A stretch of DNA of 64,000 nucleotides from Alistipes sp. (lineage in GTDB: Bacteria > Bacteroidota > Bacteroidia > Bacteroidales > Rikenellaceae), in the NCBI GenBank assembly GCA_017936685.1, contig JAGBFA010000004.1, forward strand, positions 228,876 through 292,875, given 5' to 3'. Within the stretch, counting starts at the first letter, position 1. Each line of letters opens with the position of its first letter. The notes beneath the pieces are model-generated. The model had not been told where the DNA came from, ran no database searches, and saw nothing but the letters and a program-made list of their open reading frames with translations. The position numbers were made by a program, and so were the translations under genes. Shown here one piece after another: positions 59,156 through 64,000 of the stretch.

Positions 59156-60283
59156 ATGAAAAGTTTTATAGCCGGACAATATATCAACGAAGGCTACTAT
59201 AAGAGTTTCCACCCCAATAAAATAAACAGGGAGTGGAGATTCGAAGATCCCAACCTTATGGTGTTGCTGAGCAAGGCGGACAGAATGCTCGGCAGATTGG
59301 ATATGTATTCGAATCATATCCCGAATATCGATCTGTTTATTGAGATGCACATATTGAAGGAGGCGACTCAATCTACCAGAATAGAGGGGACTCAAACCAA
59401 TATGGAGGAGGCTCTGATGCCCGAAGAGCATGTGCCGTTGGATAAACGCGATGACTGGACGGAAGTTCACAACTATATTGAGGCGATGAATGAAGCGATA
59501 GAACAATTACAGACATTGCCTCTATCCGCCCGTTTGATCAAGCACACTCACAAAATACTGATGAAAGGGGTCCGGGGTGAGCATAAGCAGCCCGGAGAGT
59601 TCCGAACCTCGCAAAACTGGATAGGAGGAAGCAGTATTTCAGATGCCATCTTCATACCGCCTGTGCATACTCTGGTAACGGAACTTATGTCCGACATAGA
59701 GATGTTTATACATAAGCCTAAAATTCAGTTGCCGGATCTTATAAAGATTGCCATTATACATTATCAATTCGAGACCATACACCCGTTCAATGATGGAAAT
59801 GGCAGAGTGGGAAGATTATTCGTTACATTGTATTTGGTAAGTATCGGTTTGTTGAAACGTCCGGTTTTATATTTGTCGGATTATCTCGAAAGGCACCGCA
59901 ACGCTTATTATACCTCTATTATGAATGTTCGAAACAATAACGATATAGAGGGGTGGATATCTTTCTTTCTGACCGGCATTATCGAAACGGCGGAAAAGAG
60001 CGTGCAGACATTCGATCGTATTCTTTGCATGGAAAAACGGTACGAGCAAATCGTTCAACAGATGGGACAGCGTTCGGCCAATGCGATGAAACTGATTACC
60101 GAGATGTACAAGCACCCTATAACAGATGCTTACGAAATTTCAAGATTATTAGGCATTACACAGGCTTCGGCATATAATCTGATCTCGGTAATGATAAAAA
60201 ACGGTATCCTATACGAGATAACGAAAAGCAAGCGCGGAAAGAAATATATTTTGAAAGACTATTTCGAACTGTTCCTGTTGTAA
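59156..60283 (+). CDS. Class II Fic protein (AMP transferase) with winged-helix C-terminus, 375 aa
   Basis: The Fic active site HPFNDGNGRVGR at residues 209-220 is complete: His, the Mg-binding Asp, Asn and Arg. The inhibitory motif STRIEG (73-78) lies before it, the class II arrangement with Glu blocking the ATP site. The C-terminal part (ITDAYEISRLLGITQASAYN) is a winged helix. It transfers AMP from ATP to a protein, and the target is unknown. Upstream is a nested inverted repeat over the promoter. Confidence 0.9.
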   Translation: MKSFIAGQYINEGYYKSFHPNKINREWRFEDPNLMVLLSKADRMLGRLDMYSNHIPNIDLFIEMHILKEATQSTRIEGTQTNMEEALMPEEHVPLDKRDDWTEVHNYIEAMNEAIEQLQTLPLSARLIKHTHKILMKGVRGEHKQPGEFRTSQNWIGGSSISDAIFIPPVHTLVTELMSDIEMFIHKPKIQLPDLIKIAIIHYQFETIHPFNDGNGRVGRLFVTLYLVSIGLLKRPVLYLSDYLERHRNAYYTSIMNVRNNNDIEGWISFFLTGIIETAEKSVQTFDRILCMEKRYEQIVQQMGQRSANAMKLITEMYKHPITDAYEISRLLGITQASAYNLISVMIKNGILYEITKSKRGKKYILKDYFELFLL

Positions 60284-60297
60284 TTTGCATTTATAGT

Positions 60298-60330
60298 AAG
60301 CGGCGGTTGCCAAAGGCAGCCGCCGCTTTT
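60298..60330 (+). terminator. Rho-independent terminator after fic
   Basis: AAGCGGCGGTTGCC and GGCAGCCGCCGCTT pair around AAA with a G-U pair, followed by TTGCC. It can also serve the small membrane gene facing it. Confidence 0.7.
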
Positions 60331-60362
60331 GCCGCAAAAGACCAAGAGTCCTCGTCCGGATA

Positions 60363-60629
60363 TTATTGCCGTATTTGATCGGGCGATACTGTTGCAGTGC
60401 TGTCGGCCGGTGTCTGCGGAGCATTGTCCTGCGCTGCCTGCTCGGCGGCATCGGCAGGTGTCGTGTCGGCAGGTGTCGCATCGGGTGCGGCGGCCGTCTC
60501 GGTTTGGGCAATCGTTTCGTCGCTCGGCTCGAATACGAGCGAGCGGTACTCACCACGGTGCATCACCGTCGTGACGATGACCGCAACGGCGGCCGCGGCG
60601 AAGAGTATGCCTGTTATCTTCTTTATCAT
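60363..60629 (-). CDS. Small single-pass membrane protein with Ala/Pro/Thr-rich tail, 88 aa
   Basis: A short helix at residues 5-22 (ITGILFAAAAVAVIVTTV) is followed by a low-complexity tail of Ala, Pro and Thr. It overlaps the C-terminal protease gene by 4 bp and follows it, so it may be a partner or regulator. No family recognised. Confidence 0.6.
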   Translation of the reverse strand: MIKKITGILFAAAAVAVIVTTVMHRGEYRSLVFEPSDETIAQTETAAAPDATPADTTPADAAEQAAQDNAPQTPADSTATVSPDQIRQ

Positions 60630-62341
60630 TTCGCTGCGGGGTTTGATTGGTTCTCTATTATCGGACCCTCCGATCTGCCCAACTCCTCGACGGCACGTAT
60701 GACGACGTTGTCGATGGGATAGATATTGGCGTAGAAACCGATGTCCTCCAACGGCGTGTTACGTCCTATGTATGCTCTTATCTGAGCCTCTATCAATTTG
60801 TGCGATACGGAGATGTCTCTGTAATCTGGCTCCACGCCGCGTGCACGGGCATAGGCTATGAAGTCGCTCATCAGATTGCTGCCCGAGAGCAGTCTGTCAA
60901 GCTCGTCTACGGTGCGAACGGAGTTGATGCGTTCGCGGTGACGGTCGCAGAAATCGAGCGTGTAGCGATAGAGGACATTGCGTCCCCACACCTCGGTGTA
61001 GTAGCGCGTGATGCCCGTGGTATCCATCGGAATGAATATGTCGGGCATGATGCCGCCGCCGCCGTAGACCGTCCGGCCGCCCGGGGTGGTGAAGCGCAGC
61101 GAGTCGGCGAAACGTATCGAGTCGGCCGAGAAGAACTCGTTGTTGTAGTAGCGGTTGACAATATCCATCTGGTACGACTCTTCGTCGCCGTTGACATAGG
61201 GCTTCTGTATCGAGCGGCCGGTGGGGGTGTAGTAGCGTGCTACCGTCAGTCGCAACGCCGAGCCGTCGTGGTAGGGTATCTGGTTCTGCACCAATCCTTT
61301 GCCGAAGGTGCGGCGGCCTATGATCAGACCGCGGTCGTTGTCTTGCAGCGCGCCTGCCAGGATTTCGCTCGACGATGCGCTGACCTCGTCGACCAGTACG
61401 GCAACCGAGATGTCTGTGGCGCGTCCCAGACCGTTGCTGAACTCCTTGCTTTGGCGGCGATAGCGGTCTTCGGTGTAGACGATGAGCTTGCCCTTGGGCA
61501 GGAACTCGTTGGCTATGAGTATGGCCTGGTCGAGAAAACCGCCCGTATTGCCTCTCAGATCGAGTATCAGGCGCGTCATGCCCTCGCCGCGCAACTGCGA
61601 CAGAGCCTTTTTAAGCTCGGCGTGCGATGTGCGCGAGAACTGTTCGAGCCGCACGTAGCCTATATGTTTTTCGGGTGCCAGCATGAATGCCGCATCGACG
61701 CTGTGCAGCTCGATTGCCGCGCGCGTCACCTCTATTTCGACCTCCTCGTCGATGCCCTGCCGTTGCAGCGACAGACGTACCTGCGAGCCGCGCGGTCCGC
61801 GCAGACGCTTGACTATATCCTCCTGCGGTATGCTGCGGCCGGCCACGAGCGAGTCGTCGATGCGCATGATGCGGTCGCCGGCTCTGATGCCGGCCTTGTC
61901 GCTCGGACCCTTGGGTATGACGTTCATGACGATTACCGTGTCGGTGGCGGCATTGAATACTATGCCTATGCCGTCGAACTCGCCGTCCAACGACTCGTTG
62001 ACCGAGCCGAACTCCTCGGCGGGAATGTAGACGGAGTGGGGATCGAGCTGGTGCAGCAGGTCGGGTATGACCGTCTCGTAGAGCGAGTCGCGCCCGACGG
62101 GATCGACGTAATAGTTTTCGATGTAATCGATGGTCTGCATCAGCTTGTCGTCGATCATCTCGGGCGAGTACCACTCATGGACGCTCATGTCGGGTATGGC
62201 GGCGTTCATGCCGCGCTGCATGAATGCCGTGCGGCGTATTTGTCTGTCGGTGCCGATCTTGACACCGAAGCCTATGCCTGCCATGGCCGTCAAGGCCAGC
62301 AGCACGGGCACCCAAATCAGATATTTCGGAGTTTTTGACAT
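60626..62341 (-). CDS. S41 C-terminal processing protease (CtpA/Prc-like), 571 aa
   Basis: The exported serine protease has an N-terminal membrane anchor (residues 8-28), a PDZ domain (about 105-185, GPSDKAGIRAGDRIMRIDD) and the S41 catalytic domain with VDEVSASSSEILAGAL (Ser) and RRTFGKGLVQ (Lys). It trims C-termini of envelope proteins. It lies 87 bp after the DUF3078 gene in the same direction. The usual length is about 500-550; the extra tail is hydrophilic. Confidence 0.92.
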   Translation of the reverse strand: MSKTPKYLIWVPVLLALTAMAGIGFGVKIGTDRQIRRTAFMQRGMNAAIPDMSVHEWYSPEMIDDKLMQTIDYIENYYVDPVGRDSLYETVIPDLLHQLDPHSVYIPAEEFGSVNESLDGEFDGIGIVFNAATDTVIVMNVIPKGPSDKAGIRAGDRIMRIDDSLVAGRSIPQEDIVKRLRGPRGSQVRLSLQRQGIDEEVEIEVTRAAIELHSVDAAFMLAPEKHIGYVRLEQFSRTSHAELKKALSQLRGEGMTRLILDLRGNTGGFLDQAILIANEFLPKGKLIVYTEDRYRRQSKEFSNGLGRATDISVAVLVDEVSASSSEILAGALQDNDRGLIIGRRTFGKGLVQNQIPYHDGSALRLTVARYYTPTGRSIQKPYVNGDEESYQMDIVNRYYNNEFFSADSIRFADSLRFTTPGGRTVYGGGGIMPDIFIPMDTTGITRYYTEVWGRNVLYRYTLDFCDRHRERINSVRTVDELDRLLSGSNLMSDFIAYARARGVEPDYRDISVSHKLIEAQIRAYIGRNTPLEDIGFYANIYPIDNVVIRAVEELGRSEGPIIENQSNPAAK

Positions 62342-62428
62342 TGTTCGTCTATCGGTTTTATCCTCCTCCCGACCACTGTCGGAGTTGCGAGGATATGCGG
62401 CAGTCGCCTGTGTGGCGGCGCAGTGTCG

Positions 62429-63514
62429 TTACTTGTTCTTGAAAGTGTATGTCAGACCGACGCTCAGCATGGTCTGCATTTGCAGGCGGCTGCGCTCGGC
62501 ATCGTTGTAGTAGAGCTGGAAATAGATCTGCGTCGAGAAGTATTTCGAGGCTTTTATGTCGATCGTATTCTCCCAGCGTATGGTGGGCAGTACGTGACGA
62601 TATTTGCTCTGCGCGTCGGTGGGCTGGAAGTTCTTTTTGCTCGATATGTCGGATATCCAGCCGTAGAACGAGAATGCCGTCGAGCGGTAGCGCAGCCAGC
62701 CGCTCTTGCCCCATGTGCGGTCGAAGTCGAGTTGCAGCGAGAGACCGCCCTCATACTTCGAGGTCTTGCCCTCGGCGACGCCGTAACGCTTCGATACCGT
62801 GTCGTCCTCGACGTAGACGGCACTCAGGGCTATGGGTGCGAGGTTGACTTTGAGCGGAAATTTCTTCGAAGGCAGCGTGTAGGTGAAACCTCCCGAGATG
62901 TCGAGATAGCCCGGAGCCATGAAGTTGGATATGGGATCCACGCCGTTGCGCTTGTCGGCGCGGGCTGTATATCCGCGGGCGAACTGCGTGCGGAACTTGA
63001 TGATGGTACCGTAAGACCAGTTTTTGGTCATCTTCCACTGGGGCGAGGTCGATACCGAGATCTCGTCGACGTTCTTGAACCATACGCCCTCGGTGTATTT
63101 CTCACCCGCCTCGTCGACGAACTCGGCCTTCATGCGGTTGTAGCCGAATTTTGCCACGGCCGTGGTGGTGATCGAGAAGTCGCCCTTGGCGAACACGTGC
63201 TTGAAGTTGATGTTGGCTATGGCCGCTATGGCGTTGTCGCCGCTCGACTGCCACGAATCGCTGAATGCCGTAAGCGAACCTTGCAGACTGGCTGCAAACT
63301 CCAATGTGTTGCGCTCGCGGCGTATGGCGGCGCGCTCGGCGCGATAGCGCGCCAGAGAGAAGTATTCGGCGGCCTCCATCTGCTGGCTCTTCACGTCGTT
63401 GGTGAATACCTCCTTGTCGTTGTCGGTCTTGACATCTTCGACCGAGATCTGCGCCGAGGCCTGTTGTGTGAAATACAATACGGTGACGCATGTCGCGAAT
63501 AAAAATCTTTTCAT
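62429..63514 (-). CDS. DUF3078 outer-membrane-like protein, 361 aa
   Basis: A signal peptide (MKRFLFATCVTVLYFTQQASAQ) is followed by many alternating beta strands and a final YTFKNK, which suggests an outer-membrane barrel. The family is DUF3078, common in Bacteroidetes and of unknown function. The strands include LSLQLDFDRTWGKSGW and STQIYFQLYYNDAERS. It is first in its operon, with a TATCTTTG box 50 bp upstream. Confidence 0.85.
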   Translation of the reverse strand: MKRFLFATCVTVLYFTQQASAQISVEDVKTDNDKEVFTNDVKSQQMEAAEYFSLARYRAERAAIRRERNTLEFAASLQGSLTAFSDSWQSSGDNAIAAIANINFKHVFAKGDFSITTTAVAKFGYNRMKAEFVDEAGEKYTEGVWFKNVDEISVSTSPQWKMTKNWSYGTIIKFRTQFARGYTARADKRNGVDPISNFMAPGYLDISGGFTYTLPSKKFPLKVNLAPIALSAVYVEDDTVSKRYGVAEGKTSKYEGGLSLQLDFDRTWGKSGWLRYRSTAFSFYGWISDISSKKNFQPTDAQSKYRHVLPTIRWENTIDIKASKYFSTQIYFQLYYNDAERSRLQMQTMLSVGLTYTFKNK

Positions 63515-63563
63515 ATCGGCTGCGGTATGATTTTACGATTAATTGTTTATTCCTAACATTTGG

Positions 63564-63571
63564 CAAAGATA
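63564..63571 (-). promoter_or_regulatory. TATCTTTG promoter box of the DUF3078-CTP operon
   Basis: On the minus strand the box matches TAnnTTTG and lies 50 bp before the ATG at 63,514. Confidence 0.55.
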
Positions 63572-63737
63572 CGAAAAATTTTCCATGAAAACACCGCATC
63601 TGCTTCCTCTCCTCGTCGCTCAGCAATGGGAAATACGTCAGTATGTCCCATCGCTTCGCTCTGTCGGAGAGTTGCATCTGCGGCATTTTGATGAAAAATT
63701 AACGCATAGTGCTTTGTAGGCTATTTCCCAGTCGTCT

Positions 63738-63772
63738 GTCATTCTGAACGAAGTGAAGAATCTGGTTGGGGA
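63738..63772. repeat. Copy of the dispersed repeat also found near 45,268
   Basis: GTCATTCTGAACGAAGTGAA plus GAATCTGGTTGG is nearly identical to the copy at 45,268-45,300 (A for C at one position). Its inverted partner lies downstream. Confidence 0.65.
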
Positions 63773-64000
63773 ATATAATACCGATTGACCACGCGCGTCG
63801 CCTGCGGCTCCTCGGAGTGACAGATAAAAGATTACGTAAAAATAGTTATCTTTGCATATAGAAGTTACGAAAAGAGTGTAATTTATTGGAAATGAGCGTA
63901 GGTTAATTGCTCTTGATAGTAATAGGTTACGATTTAGTTAGTTATCTACTGCATTATCCTTCTGCGCGTTGCGTAACCTTCAAAGAACTCTTCGTATGCA

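Larger units (their letters stand above)
63515..64000. other. Non-coding right edge with dispersed repeat copies
   Basis: I see no gene here. It holds the promoter of the DUF3078 gene, a repeat copy at about 63,736-63,773 (TGTCATTCTGAACGAAGTGA, then AGAATCTGG) with its inverted partner (TCCTCGGAGTGACAG) at 63,809, and a rightward TATCTTTG box at 63,847-63,854 that would serve a gene or RNA beyond the window. Confidence 0.55.

Noticed and set aside
60647-62338. Very long open frame (563 codons) opposite the C-terminal protease
   Set aside because: It is a mirror of a high-GC coding gene; the protease on the minus strand has all family motifs. The same holds for the 569-codon frame opposite the S46 peptidase.

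Overview
The window comes from a Bacteroidales chromosome, most likely Alistipes or another member of the Rikenellaceae (genus inferred, not proven). Supporting signs are promoters of the Bacteroidales form TAnnTTTG, a murG-murC-ftsQ-ftsA-ftsZ cluster, a GldE-type CBS protein, an S46 dipeptidyl-peptidase and a DUF3078 protein. Positions 1 to about 43.9 kb are a mobile element with a prophage late module. Positions from about 46.8 kb onward are ordinary chromosome. The left end of the element lies outside the window.

Layout of the element. From 1 to 17.0 kb there is a leftward set of tightly packed small genes, mostly unrecognised, with a very short tyrosine recombinase, a DNA-methylase-like protein, a reverse transcriptase (RT, 13,507-14,772) and several minus-strand terminators. 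Just left of the RT, at 12,309-13,497, lies a tandem array of seven structured units of about 170 bp, and an eighth solitary unit sits at 10,371-10,506. Each unit has a conserved box (CATTGCTTTAT, five variable bases, TGATG), a long hairpin whose sequence differs completely between units, and a unit-specific outer stem. This RT plus hairpin-array locus is the main discovery candidate in the window. A non-coding AT-rich stretch of 1.7 kb (17.0-18.7 kb) separates it from a rightward gene with internal repeats and from a leftward regulatory group containing a Bro-N/KilA-N antirepressor (20.1-23.2 kb).

From 23.4 to 43.9 kb a rightward late operon encodes a DUF935-type portal, virion morphogenesis protein, protease with scaffold, major head protein, tail sheath, tail tube, a phage Dam-type methylase, tail chaperone (probable -1 frameshift), tape measure, and baseplate hub and spike. 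It is interrupted by two leftward cargo insertions. The first is an AbiE toxin-antitoxin pair with a metallophosphoesterase (31.5-33.8 kb). The second is an AT-rich piece holding an HExxH protein and an IS982-like element (40.9-43.4 kb), which splits the start of the spike gene. No terminase, tail fibre or lysis gene is visible, so the prophage is probably defective or rearranged.

From 45.0 to 46.7 kb there is a non-coding junction full of dispersed repeats, including two tandem 124-bp MITE-like hairpins. The chromosome then reads murG, murC, ftsQ, ftsA, ftsZ (late peptidoglycan precursor synthesis and cell division), gldE, a phosphopantetheinyl transferase, a MATE exporter, an S46 peptidase and a class II Fic protein with a nested-palindrome operator. 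On the other strand are a DUF3078 outer-membrane-like protein, an S41 C-terminal protease and a small membrane protein.
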